A stretch of DNA of 64,000 bases, taken from NCBI RefSeq assembly GCF_001884185.1, contig NZ_MAOE01000132.1:1-64000 (forward strand), written 5' to 3'. The notes beneath the pieces were generated by a model. That model saw only the letters and a list, made by a program, of their open reading frames with translations. It ran no database searches and was not told the DNA's origin. The position numbers and the translations under genes are program-made. Below, piece by piece: positions 18,289 through 26,805 of the stretch. The stretch is from Bacillus albus. Lineage in GTDB: Bacteria > Bacillota > Bacilli > Bacillales > Bacillaceae_G. The stretch's first letter is position 1, and every line of letters begins with the position of its first letter.

Positions 18289-18497
18289 TTTAGAAATGAC
18301 ACCTCCATAGTTGTAAAAAACTCTTTACATCTATAGTATAAAATTGGAAAACCATTATGTCAAATACTTTTTACATGATAAAGAAATAATATGATACTTT
18401 GTTTTTGTCTTTTATAAAAAATTACATTACATTTGAATGTAAAAGAATGGGCTCGCATATATTTGGAAGGGATGTCAGATTAATTTAGGGGGTAGTT

Positions 18498-19667
18498 ATG
18501 TCTATTCTTTTAAAAGCTGGTGCTGATGCAGGAAACAACGGTTTGAAGTTAATGGTGAAAGGGCAAGATCCTATTTTTATTCCGAGTATATATGCTTTAT
18601 ATATAGGAGAGCCTACTGGATTGTTAGATGAGGGAGATGTTTCCTTATCTGAATTAGAAAATCACATTGACGTGACCATCAGTTCTCCATCGTTAATGTT
18701 AAATAACGTGCGGTACATCGTTGGAGAAAAAGTCATTCAAGATCAATTAAAAGGTACTGAGGTTGAGAAGAAATCGAATAAGTCAACTGATGAGTTAATG
18801 GTTATTACCATTTTATCTGGTTTAGCGGTAAGTGCTATGCGTCAAAGTCCAACTTCTAGTCATATTAATATTCGATATGATTTATCTGTTGCTCTTCCTA
18901 TGCAGCTTATTACACAAGAAATAGCTGCGGAAAATGCAAAACGTTATATGGGTAATCATAAGGTTGTATTCCATTATCCTAACGGACGTGATGTGACAAT
19001 TAACATTTCAATTGAATATTGTAAATGCCTACCTGAGGGCGCTTCTGGGACGTGGGGCATTGTATATGATGAAGAAGGAAATGTTGTGAAACATAAAATA
19101 GAATGTGAACAAAATCAAGTATCAGAAATTGATTTTGTTGATAAAACACTCTTATCTTTTGATATAGGCGCTGGGACGACAGAAGAAGTAGTTTCATTAG
19201 GTGTTAATTTTAGACCACAATTAAGTAAGGGTTTATCATATGGTGTGAAAGAAACGTTACTACAAATTATTACGAGATGGAACCGGAAATATCCAACAAA
19301 GACGATTGATAGCATTACAGAGTTTAACCAAATTTATTTAAATGAAAAGCACCCAAGAAATGCATTATTAGTTGAGGAATCACAACCGGCATTATTAGGA
19401 TTAGCAGCGCGTGTCGCAACGGATATCATAAATAAAATTGATGATATGAAGGACGATCCATACGTATTTATTTATGGTGGGGGCGCAGTAATTATTAAAA
19501 ATAGTTTAAAAATGATTTTAAAACAAAAAGGACGACTAACAAATGTAATCTTTGTAGATAATCCTTTATTTACAAATGCACGTGGATTATTAGTCTACAC
19601 TTGTTCACCAAAATATAGAGAACATAAACAAAAAGAGTTAGGATTTACAAACTTGACGATAAGTTAG
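18498..19667 (+). CDS. ParM/StbA-like actin-family ATPase
   Basis: The 389-residue protein has the three actin-fold signatures: phosphate-1 DAGNNGLKL at the N-terminus, phosphate-2 FDIGAGTTEEV at about residues 222-233 and the adenosine motif FIYGGGAVI near residue 330. This is the filament-forming motor class of type II plasmid partition systems (ParM/StbA/AlfA). A small gene with ribbon-helix-helix features follows 11 bp downstream, as expected for ParR. The surroundings look chromosomal, with no replication or plasmid genes. GGGGG precedes the ATG. Confidence 0.85.
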   Translation: MSILLKAGADAGNNGLKLMVKGQDPIFIPSIYALYIGEPTGLLDEGDVSLSELENHIDVTISSPSLMLNNVRYIVGEKVIQDQLKGTEVEKKSNKSTDELMVITILSGLAVSAMRQSPTSSHINIRYDLSVALPMQLITQEIAAENAKRYMGNHKVVFHYPNGRDVTINISIEYCKCLPEGASGTWGIVYDEEGNVVKHKIECEQNQVSEIDFVDKTLLSFDIGAGTTEEVVSLGVNFRPQLSKGLSYGVKETLLQIITRWNRKYPTKTIDSITEFNQIYLNEKHPRNALLVEESQPALLGLAARVATDIINKIDDMKDDPYVFIYGGGAVIIKNSLKMILKQKGRLTNVIFVDNPLFTNARGLLVYTCSPKYREHKQKELGFTNLTIS

Positions 19668-19678
19668 TTGGTGGAAGT

Positions 19679-20014
19679 ATGCGATCTAGGCGATATAAAC
19701 GTGGTGATCGAGTGAAAATCAATATTCATAAGTCAGTATCACCTGAAATGCTTGCATGGCTAAATAAACAATCAAACCCAACTAATTTCTTTTTCTTTGC
19801 AGCGCAGCAACTCTTTAAACAAGTAGGAGATATTGATGTATCAAAAGCAATTCCTAGTAGCCATGTTTTCACATTATACGTGGAACCATCATCCTTATTA
19901 AAAGTTGAAGTAAATCCCTTTAAAAACGTGCCATTAGAAGCAAATAAATCCACCGATAATATAAAAAAAAAATCGTGGGAAGCTGTTGATCAATTAGATT
20001 GTCCGTTTTTTTAA
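19679..20014 (+). CDS. ParR-like DNA-binding adaptor candidate
   Basis: The 111-residue protein has a basic N-terminus (MRSRRYKRGDRVKINIHKS) followed by a beta-strand/helix/helix stretch (SVSPEMLAWLNKQSN, then FFFFAAQQLFKQ). The pattern resembles the ribbon-helix-helix dimerisation and DNA-binding unit of ParR proteins. Its tail is hydrophilic and ends in hydrophobic residues (LDCPFF). The position 11 bp after the ParM-like gene supports the adaptor role. Sequence alone does not prove it. Confidence 0.6.
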   Translation: MRSRRYKRGDRVKINIHKSVSPEMLAWLNKQSNPTNFFFFAAQQLFKQVGDIDVSKAIPSSHVFTLYVEPSSLLKVEVNPFKNVPLEANKSTDNIKKKSWEAVDQLDCPFF

Positions 20015-20035
20015 ACATATAAAAATATAAGTATT

Positions 20036-20075
20036 GCCCATCGCTATACATACGGATACAGTGATGGGCTTTTTT
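20036..20075 (+). terminator. Terminator of the parMR-like operon
   Basis: 10-bp stem GCCCATCGCT / AGTGATGGGC with one wobble pair, followed by TTTTTT. Confidence 0.85.
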
Positions 20076-20081
20076 ACATGT

Positions 20082-20127
20082 AACGAATAGAAGGGGCACA
20101 CCATAATTTGTGCCCCTTCTATTCGTT
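20082..20127 (-). terminator. Terminator of the alpha/beta hydrolase gene
   Basis: Perfect 18-bp stem (AACGAATAGAAGGGGCAC and its complement) with a 10-base loop, directly after the minus-strand stop codon. Confidence 0.85.
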
Positions 20128-20129
20128 AT

Positions 20130-20984
20130 TTATATTTTAGCTGTATGTTCAGTGACAGCATGGATTATGTCCTCCCAGTCATCTGGATGAATTTCATGTC
20201 CAGCGCCTTCAAGGGTTAATAGAACAGAGTTAGGAATTTCATCAATTAGTGCGAGACCATGTTCGAAAGGGAGCGCAGTGTCGTCTGTTCCATGAATAAC
20301 TAATGTAGGTGCCTGTATGGAATGAAGTACACCTTCATATGCATCATCTCCTTGAAGTAAAGCGTGATTAAACATGCTTAATAAATTGTTAGCTCGTTCT
20401 ATTTCTTGTATTACTTGTTTATAGACTCTTTTTTCATCAAATGTTCGTTTTGGCCCGCATAATAGGCGAGATCCGGAAACTAAATATTCTGCTACAACTT
20501 TATCATTTGTCCAATCTAAATGCGTGCCAATTGCGTGATGTGTTAAAATTCTTTCATCCATTGGAGGTAAATCACGCGTGTTATCGTCAGATCCTATTAC
20601 ACTTGTAGCTAGTAATGTTAATGATAAAATTCTTTCGGGATGTTTTACAGCAGCAATTTGAGCGATCATACCACCTAAAGACATACCAAATAGATGCGCT
20701 TTATTAATATGATAAGCATCAAGTACACCAATCGCATCTTCAGACATATTTGTAACTGTATAATTGGAAGTACCAGGTTCATATGCAACAGATCGCCCTA
20801 CATCACGGTTATCAAAACGAATAACAAATTTCCCCGTGTTAGCCAACTGTTCACAAAACTCTTCATCCCAATAAATCATTGAACACGTAGCACCCATAAT
20901 TAATAAAACTGCTGGGTTTTTAGGGTTCCCAAAGCTTTCTGTACATATATCGATCCCGTTTATTTTAAATATCTTTTCAGCCAT
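20130..20984 (-). CDS. Alpha/beta hydrolase
   Basis: The 284-residue enzyme shows the nucleophile elbow GMSLGG at about residue 100, the acid in HGTDDTALP near 234 and the histidine in GAGHEIHPDDW near 262. These are typical of TAP/aclacinomycin-methylesterase-like hydrolases (RdmC/DhaA superfamily). The oxyanion region lies in LLIMGATCSMIYWDEEF. No signal peptide is present. It is monocistronic. The substrate is unknown. Confidence 0.87.
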   Translation of the reverse strand: MAEKIFKINGIDICTESFGNPKNPAVLLIMGATCSMIYWDEEFCEQLANTGKFVIRFDNRDVGRSVAYEPGTSNYTVTNMSEDAIGVLDAYHINKAHLFGMSLGGMIAQIAAVKHPERILSLTLLATSVIGSDDNTRDLPPMDERILTHHAIGTHLDWTNDKVVAEYLVSGSRLLCGPKRTFDEKRVYKQVIQEIERANNLLSMFNHALLQGDDAYEGVLHSIQAPTLVIHGTDDTALPFEHGLALIDEIPNSVLLTLEGAGHEIHPDDWEDIIHAVTEHTAKI

Positions 20985-21180
20985 AGCGTTCTCCCCATTT
21001 CTTTTGAATTATATTTAAAATATAGTTTTGAAAGATTCTAAGGTGTTTGTAAGTTTCGTTTTGGAACTTGCAACGCTTCTTACGCAATTTACCTCCAAAA
21101 ATAAGTTTATGATAATTCAAGGGGAAAAATTTTGAGAAATATTTGTATGTTATTAAAATAAACAGCAAGGGGGAGAGGGA

Positions 21181-21389
21181 ATGAAAGCAATTGTTATAGA
21201 TCAATATGGTAGTGTTGAAGAATTAAAAGTAATACAAGTTTTAAAACCGGTTGTAAAAGATAACGAGGTATTAATACGTATTCTCGCAACATCTGTTAAT
21301 CCTGTTGAAATGAAGCAGGGGTTAGAGAAGCTCATATTTTGAGTGAAGGTCAACATGTTAGAGGTAAGATTGTAATAAGAGTAGAATGA
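21181..21389 (+). pseudogene. Zinc-type alcohol dehydrogenase/quinone reductase with internal deletion
   Basis: The first 44 codons give a normal N-terminus of the MDR superfamily (MKAIVIDQYGSVEELKV ... VLIRILATSVNPVE), with a good ribosome site (AAGGGGGAG). The reading then stops at 21342. In another frame the last 22 codons give a typical MDR C-terminus (REAHILSEGQHVRGKIVI) ending at 21389. About 250 residues in between, including the Rossmann nucleotide-binding fold, are missing. It is a deletion remnant without activity. Confidence 0.75.
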
Positions 21390-21419
21390 AAATGATTAAG
21401 TATCTTTCGAAAATTCATT

Positions 21420-21449
21420 ATACCCCAAAACAAAAATATTTTGGGGTAT
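21420..21449. terminator. Terminator between the MDR remnant and the MocR gene
   Basis: 11-bp stem ATACCCCAAAA / TTTTGGGGTAT with an 8-base loop. Confidence 0.75.
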
Positions 21450-21484
21450 TTACTTTTCAGCTTAAAGATATTGTGAATATGCTT

Positions 21485-22918
21485 TTATAGCTTATAGTTT
21501 CGTATTGTATCATGTAATTTTTCTAAACCAATCAACATATCTTTTTCATTTAACATAGAATAGCTAATCCTTAATTGGTTATTATGTATATCGTTATTTA
21601 ATAGACAAGCTGTTCCTGGTAAAAAAGAGACATCCACTTCATTTGCTTTTTGTAATAAGGTAAAGGGGTCTATCGAATCAGGAAGTGTAATCCATAAATT
21701 AAATCCACCATTTGGTATTTCAAAGCTTATTTCTTTAAGTAGTGATAATATATCAATCGTAATATCACGTCTAATTTGTAAAGCTGTACGTAATTTTTCT
21801 AAATGATTTTTCATACGTTCTGCACGTAAAAAAGGTAAAAGTGCTTTTTGCGTTAATAAAGGGCTACCGATATCCATTGAACCTTTTACAGCATATAACC
21901 ATTCGAAAATAGGTCCATCAGCAATAAGTGATGCGATACGTAGTCCTGGTGCTAACGTTTTACTAAATCCTTTTATATATATTACGTGACCGTTTGTATC
22001 AAAATTTTTAATCGGAGGGGGAACAGTCGCGCCCTCAAAATATATTTCTCCGAAAGAATCATCTTCAATTATAAAAAATTCATATAGCTCTGCTAGTTCT
22101 ATAAGTTCCATTCTCCGTTCTTTACTCATTACTGTACCTGTTGGGTTTTGGAACGTTGGATTCGTATACAATAAAACGGGATTTTTACTTTGACAAATAT
22201 CATCGATTAAGTCGGAGCGAACGCCATAATGATCAAGAGAAATAGGTATGATTTGAGCACCTTTATTGATGAAAATATCAAGTGCAGCACTATAACACGG
22301 ACTTTCCACTAATACAATATCACCAGGTTTTAATAATGTTTGAGCAATTAGATCAATTCCTTGTTGAGCGCCGCTTGTAATTAATAATCGGGATGGATCT
22401 GTCACTAATTGCTGGTGTTCATGTAAGTAATTTGCTATTTCAACTCGCAGTTCATAATCTCCTTGAATTGGCCCGTAAGTTGCTAGAATCATCTGGTCTT
22501 TATGAAGTATTTTATGCATTTCGTCTGCCAAGAATGGATTTGGCAATAAACGGGGATATAAAATCGCTTGAGAAAAATCATAATATTTCCGGTGCTGATT
22601 CATTGCGTATTGAGAACGCATAACATTAATTGTTTTCGTTTGTTGCCACTGATACGGAATTGGTTTGAAATCTTTCTTTACATGTTTATGTATATAGGCA
22701 CCTTTTCCTTGCTGGATTCGTATATATTCTTTCTTTTCTAACTGCTTATATGCTTTACGAACAGTTAATAGGCTAATCTGTAAATCTTCGGCCATAGAGC
22801 GTAAAGATGGAAGTGAGTCACCATGTGAAAGCATGCCACTTTGTACTCTTTCAACGATTTGCATATATATTTGCCTGTAATACGGTATGTTGGATTCTTT
22901 ACGAAGGACAATCTTCAT
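21485..22918 (-). CDS. MocR-family regulator (GntR HTH fused to aminotransferase)
   Basis: The 477-residue protein has an N-terminal GntR winged helix (about 1-75; GDSLPSLRSMAEDLQIS, then QGKGAYI) joined to a type I aminotransferase-like domain (about 115-470). PLP-binding elements are visible: TSGAQQGIDLI, NPTFQNPTG, EDDSFGEI and the Schiff-base lysine in KGFSKTLAPGLR. MocR proteins use PLP chemistry to sense amino compounds and usually regulate a divergent gene. Here that is an EamA exporter, with a matching direct repeat between them. Confidence 0.93.
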   Translation of the reverse strand: MKIVLRKESNIPYYRQIYMQIVERVQSGMLSHGDSLPSLRSMAEDLQISLLTVRKAYKQLEKKEYIRIQQGKGAYIHKHVKKDFKPIPYQWQQTKTINVMRSQYAMNQHRKYYDFSQAILYPRLLPNPFLADEMHKILHKDQMILATYGPIQGDYELRVEIANYLHEHQQLVTDPSRLLITSGAQQGIDLIAQTLLKPGDIVLVESPCYSAALDIFINKGAQIIPISLDHYGVRSDLIDDICQSKNPVLLYTNPTFQNPTGTVMSKERRMELIELAELYEFFIIEDDSFGEIYFEGATVPPPIKNFDTNGHVIYIKGFSKTLAPGLRIASLIADGPIFEWLYAVKGSMDIGSPLLTQKALLPFLRAERMKNHLEKLRTALQIRRDITIDILSLLKEISFEIPNGGFNLWITLPDSIDPFTLLQKANEVDVSFLPGTACLLNNDIHNNQLRISYSMLNEKDMLIGLEKLHDTIRNYKL

Positions 22919-22988
22919 GGTTTCACCTTTTTCGTTTTTATTTAATTAAAGCGAAAAATATAAATAGAATCAACTATGATTTTAGGTA

Positions 22989-23020
22989 ACTGTTATATAC
23001 ATAGTTACACTGTTATACAC
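22989..23020. promoter_or_regulatory. Direct-repeat operator between mocR and eamA genes
   Basis: ACTGTTATATAC (22989-23000) is repeated as ACTGTTATACAC (23009-23020). The copies are exactly 20 bp apart start to start, two DNA turns, which is the arrangement expected for MocR dimers. Confidence 0.6.
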
Positions 23021-23064
23021 CCTACCTTCTATACTCATGTTAAGAGTAAAAAGGAGGAAGGAAA

Positions 23065-23982
23065 ATGGTCATTATCAATTATGTTTTAGTATGTATTATT
23101 TTCGGAACAACATTTTTAACGATAAAGATCGGAATTGAAGCAGGAACGCCCCCGTTATTTTCAGCGGGAATTCGTTTCTTTTTAGCAGGAGTAATCTTGA
23201 TGATTATATTTAAGTTAAAGCGAAAAGAAATAATGCCACATGTATTTTCAAAACGTATTATATATGCTGGTTTTTGCTTAACGTTTATGACATTCGCAAC
23301 TTTGTACTGGGCAGAACAATATATTTCTTCAGGGCTAGCTGCTGTACTATCTGCTACGGGGCCGATGATGATTTTGTTATTACAGGCAAAGAGAAATAAG
23401 ACAAAATTACAAAAGGAGCAACTGCTAGCTTTAATTATTGCACTAATAGGTGTTGTTTTTGTTTCTTTACCAGGAATGCACCAAGAAATAAGTATCATAT
23501 GGAGTATCGCTTGTTTTGTTTTAATAATAGGAGAGTTATTTTACGGAATAGGATCTATTCACTCGAAAGAAATACTTTCCGATTTACAAAATGTATCACC
23601 ATTTCTCATAAATGGTATTCAAATGCTTTATGGAGGAGTTTTATTACTAATCGTATCTTTCATTGTAGAACAACCGAATGTAACTGTATTAGCTTCATGG
23701 AGTGTACAGTGGCCTATTTTATATCTTATCTTTATCGGATCAATTGGTGGGCACGGATTATATTATTGGCTCTTATCAAAAACAAATCCTGTATTCCCGT
23801 CAACGTGGTTATACGTATCACCACTAATTGCTATTATTGTAGGTTATATCATATTAGGAGAACCTTTAAACCCTACAATGGGGATAGGTGCTTGTTTCAT
23901 TTTAGTTGGTGTATTTTTAGCTAATCGATCCACACTCCGGTCTTATTTCAAACAAGGGAGATTATTTGAGAAAGAAATGTAG
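23065..23982 (+). CDS. EamA/DMT-family transporter
   Basis: The 305-residue protein has ten hydrophobic segments in two EamA repeats (about 1-135 and 145-290). The second repeat has the usual VSPLIAIIVGYIILGEPLN box before the last helices. DMT transporters commonly export amino acids or metabolites. With the divergent MocR regulator, export of an amino compound sensed by PLP is a fair inference. GGAGGAAGG precedes the ATG. Confidence 0.9.
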   Translation: MVIINYVLVCIIFGTTFLTIKIGIEAGTPPLFSAGIRFFLAGVILMIIFKLKRKEIMPHVFSKRIIYAGFCLTFMTFATLYWAEQYISSGLAAVLSATGPMMILLLQAKRNKTKLQKEQLLALIIALIGVVFVSLPGMHQEISIIWSIACFVLIIGELFYGIGSIHSKEILSDLQNVSPFLINGIQMLYGGVLLLIVSFIVEQPNVTVLASWSVQWPILYLIFIGSIGGHGLYYWLLSKTNPVFPSTWLYVSPLIAIIVGYIILGEPLNPTMGIGACFILVGVFLANRSTLRSYFKQGRLFEKEM

Positions 23983-23990
23983 TAGAATTA

Positions 23991-24026
23991 AAAACACAGT
24001 TGGAAAAATAACCAACTGTGTTTTTT
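23991..24026. terminator. Bidirectional terminator between eamA and secY
   Basis: 13-bp stem AAAACACAGTTGG / CCAACTGTGTTTT followed by T-rich sequence on both outward sides. Confidence 0.85.
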
Positions 24027-24028
24027 AC

Positions 24029-25333
24029 TTAATTTACTTTTTTTATAAACCCTTTATAATGACGTTTCACAAGCTGACTTTCTAACGTCTTCATTGTTTC
24101 AAGTGCTACACCGACAATGATAAGTAAGCTTGTACCACCAATTTGTGCAGAAGGTGGTAATGTAGCAATTTTTGTGAATACGAGCGGTAAAATTGAAATG
24201 GCACCTAAGAATATTGCGCCGATAAATGTTAATCGATATAAAATTTTCGTTACATATTGTTCTGTTGATTTACCAGGGCGAATACCAGGCACATATCCAT
24301 TTTGCTTTTTCAAATTCTCAGCCATTTGTTCAGGATTTACTTGAATAAATGCATAGAAGTATGTAAAAGCAACGATAAGACCGACATAAAGTGTCATTCC
24401 AATTGGATGTGCAAAATCTAGATTAGCAACTAACCATTTTGATACGCTTGAATCAGGGAAAAGCTGCGCAATTGTACGCGGCGTCATTAAAAATGCAGAA
24501 GCAAAGATTACTGGAATTACACCAGCACTATTTACTTTAAGAGGTAAATGAGTGTTTTTTGCTCCTTGATATTGATTGTTGCCTGAAACAGCTTTCGCAT
24601 ATTGAATCGGTATTTTACGCACGGCTTGTTGTATGTAAATAACACCGACAACTATCGCTAAAATTACGAGACCAATTAAAGCCATCTTTATGATGTGCAT
24701 GAATAATTGATCGCCTGCATTTTGAAATTGTTGTAAATAAATTTGGTTCGCAACATTTGGAATCGCTGCAACAAGTCCTGCGAAGATAATCATCGAAATA
24801 CCATTACCTACGCCATTAGCAGTAATTTGTTCACCTAACCAAAGTAAAAATGCAGTACCTGCAGTTAAAACTGTCGCAATAAATAAGTATGTAGTCCAGC
24901 TTTGATCTGTTATTAATTGTCCACCTGCTATATTATTAAAGCCATAAGACATCCCAATGGCTTGTATGAATGCGAGAATGATTGTAAAGTATCGAGTGAA
25001 TTGAGCTGATTTTTTACGGCCCATTTCTCCTTGCTTTGCCCATTCCGAAAATTTAGGTATAACGTCCATTTGTAGTAATTGTACTATGATGGAAGCGGTA
25101 ATATAAGGTGTAATACCTACAGCAAAGATTGAGAAGTGTTGCAGTGCTCCTCCGCCAAATACGTTTAGCATACCTAAAACGTTAGCTTGATCTTGTACTT
25201 TTAATACCTCTGCGTTAGTATGAGGAACTGGAATAAACGTGCCAATTCGAAAAACGATTAACATCGCTAATGTAAAAAGGATTTTCCTTCTTATCTCAGC
25301 TACTCTCATGAAATTTGAAATCGTACGAAACAT
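24029..25333 (-). CDS. secY: Protein translocase subunit SecY (stand-alone copy)
   Basis: This 434-residue SecY forms the protein-conducting channel of the Sec translocon. It has ten membrane segments and the family regions RIGTFIPVPH, FGGGALQHFSIFAVGITPYITASII (TM2 plug region) and PGIRPGKSTEQY. ATG 25333 is chosen because AGGAGG lies seven bases before it; the longer open frame to 25429 has no such site. The main secY of Bacillus lies among ribosomal protein genes, none of which occur here, so this is probably the second SecY found in the B. cereus group. No SecA2 or substrate gene is adjacent. Confidence 0.93.
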   Translation of the reverse strand: MFRTISNFMRVAEIRRKILFTLAMLIVFRIGTFIPVPHTNAEVLKVQDQANVLGMLNVFGGGALQHFSIFAVGITPYITASIIVQLLQMDVIPKFSEWAKQGEMGRKKSAQFTRYFTIILAFIQAIGMSYGFNNIAGGQLITDQSWTTYLFIATVLTAGTAFLLWLGEQITANGVGNGISMIIFAGLVAAIPNVANQIYLQQFQNAGDQLFMHIIKMALIGLVILAIVVGVIYIQQAVRKIPIQYAKAVSGNNQYQGAKNTHLPLKVNSAGVIPVIFASAFLMTPRTIAQLFPDSSVSKWLVANLDFAHPIGMTLYVGLIVAFTYFYAFIQVNPEQMAENLKKQNGYVPGIRPGKSTEQYVTKILYRLTFIGAIFLGAISILPLVFTKIATLPPSAQIGGTSLLIIVGVALETMKTLESQLVKRHYKGFIKKVN

Positions 25334-25638
25334 TATGTCGCCTCCTATATTTGTATCAGTTAAAAAACTGATTATTATATCCCGATGAAGTAACCACAAA
25401 CCTCCTTCCGCATTAAATTCATTTGACAAATGGATTTACATACATTTTGTAGTTTTCACGGATATAAAAATATAAGGTGTTGTATAAGCGACTAATAAGC
25501 TTTTCATAATCATTCAATACACATAATATATCGAATAAATTAACAAATGTACATACATATGCATGAAAAATGGATGAATAGAGGCATTTTTTACATTTAT
25601 TTAATGATGAATTGATAGGATGTGCATTTAATCGTTAG

Positions 25639-25758
25639 AAATTTTTTGATAAACGAACGCAAGTGAATAGATTAGATGGAAATTTTAAAAAAGAATTATG
25701 TGAAATACATCTAGATTTTTCTCGCTTAATTTATGATGTATATACTAATAAATATTAA
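25639..25758 (+). pseudogene. Possible C-terminal gene remnant
   Basis: A 39-codon open stretch (KFFDKRTQVNRLDGNFKK at its beginning, ending NKY-stop) has coding-like composition but no start codon or ribosome site. I cannot assign a family. It lies in the 740-bp gap between secY and the GyrI-like gene, which otherwise holds only the VOC remnant described next. Confidence 0.3.
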
Positions 25759-25800
25759 GTGGCAAGTTCCTCTGTATGAGGAAAGCACACTAAATAATTA

Positions 25801-25869
25801 TTAAATGATAAAAATAGAATTTTGTAAATTACTAACCGGTAAGTGTGCTTCATATAGTCCTTTAATCAA
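25801..25869 (-). pseudogene. N-terminal remnant of a VOC/glyoxalase-family gene
   Basis: A perfect ribosome site (AAGGAGG, seven bases) precedes TTG 25869 and 22 codons reading MIKGLYEAHLPVSNLQNSI before a stop. This matches the first beta-strand and helix of VOC-superfamily proteins (HLPVSNLQ-SI pattern). The rest of the gene is missing. An inverted copy of the AGCACACT segment lies at 25775-25791, hinting at a local rearrangement. Confidence 0.5.
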
Positions 25870-26071
25870 TGCAAAACCTCCTTCATTCTTTTATTATTAA
25901 TATATCGATTTAAAAAGAATATAGAATCGTGTAAAAGTATGGAACTACATACAACTTTAGTATTGTTTTTATATCGATTCTGTAATTAGAGAATTTGTTT
26001 TATTTAGGAAGGAATACATATATACGAGAGCTAAATAAATGGAGTAGATATGTATAGAGAGGCTGATGTAA

Positions 26072-26551
26072 ATGAAAGTTATAATAAAGAATTTACCGCA
26101 ATTAGAAGTGGCATTTATAAGAAGAGTTGGTAGTTACTTTGAACCACAAGATCATTGGGAAAAGTTACTACAGTGGGCAAATGAAAATAATCTACATCCA
26201 CCAGAGCAATCATTTATCGGAATTTCATTAGATAATCCTGAATTTGTTGCAAGTCAGAAGTGCCGACATGATGCTTGCGTTACCGTACCTGAAAACTTTG
26301 AAAAAGAACCTCATCAAGATATGCAATTTAAATGTGTAGATGGAGGTATATACGCTCTATACCAATTCTATGATGAACCTCATAAATTAAGTGAAGTGTA
26401 TCGATACATGTACGCAGTGTGGTTACCAAATAGTGAGTATAGTGCAGATTATGATAGGGATAATTTAGAGTTTTGTATGAACAATGTTGCAGAAGACCTA
26501 GAAGGAAAATTAAAGGTTGATTTATTTGTACCAATAAAAAAGAACAAATAA
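26072..26551 (+). CDS. GyrI-like small-molecule-binding protein
   Basis: The 159-residue protein matches the GyrI-like/AraC effector-binding (SOUL-like) domain: VAFIRRVGSY near the start, WEKLLQWANENNL, the FIGISLDNPEFV strand, RHDACVTVP and GGIYALYQFYDE. Such stand-alone domains bind drugs or hydrophobic cations; E. coli SbmC/GyrI protects gyrase. No DNA-binding domain is attached. The gene is monocistronic, with a terminator downstream. Confidence 0.85.
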   Translation: MKVIIKNLPQLEVAFIRRVGSYFEPQDHWEKLLQWANENNLHPPEQSFIGISLDNPEFVASQKCRHDACVTVPENFEKEPHQDMQFKCVDGGIYALYQFYDEPHKLSEVYRYMYAVWLPNSEYSADYDRDNLEFCMNNVAEDLEGKLKVDLFVPIKKNK

Positions 26552-26602
26552 AAAGTAGTATAAATTGTAAGAGGTATTAAAATAATTGTTTTTTTAATAG
26601 TT

Positions 26603-26640
26603 TAAAACCCACTCTTAAAAATAGTTGAGAGTGGGTTTTA
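26603..26640 (+). terminator. Terminator after the GyrI-like gene
   Basis: 13-bp stem TAAAACCCACTCT / AGAGTGGGTTTTA with a 12-base loop. Confidence 0.8.
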
Positions 26641-26805
26641 TATTGTTATTGAGAAAAAAGTTTACTTTAATTAATATGAATATTTGTTTATATCATGAAT
26701 GTACGTAGTAGTACATAATAAAAAAATATTATTTTTTTGTCACAAAAATGAGCATTCTGGTTTCTCTATAATGCAGGCATCAAACGAGAGAGAGGTTTTA
26801 TTCAC

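Noticed and set aside
18498-20014. Prophage or integrated plasmid around the ParM-like pair
   Set aside because: No integrase, replication, structural or lysis gene and no attachment repeats are visible around it.
23499-23924. 141-codon open frame on the plus strand inside the EamA transporter gene
   Set aside because: It overlaps a clear transporter gene in another frame, has no ribosome site and shows no recognisable domain.
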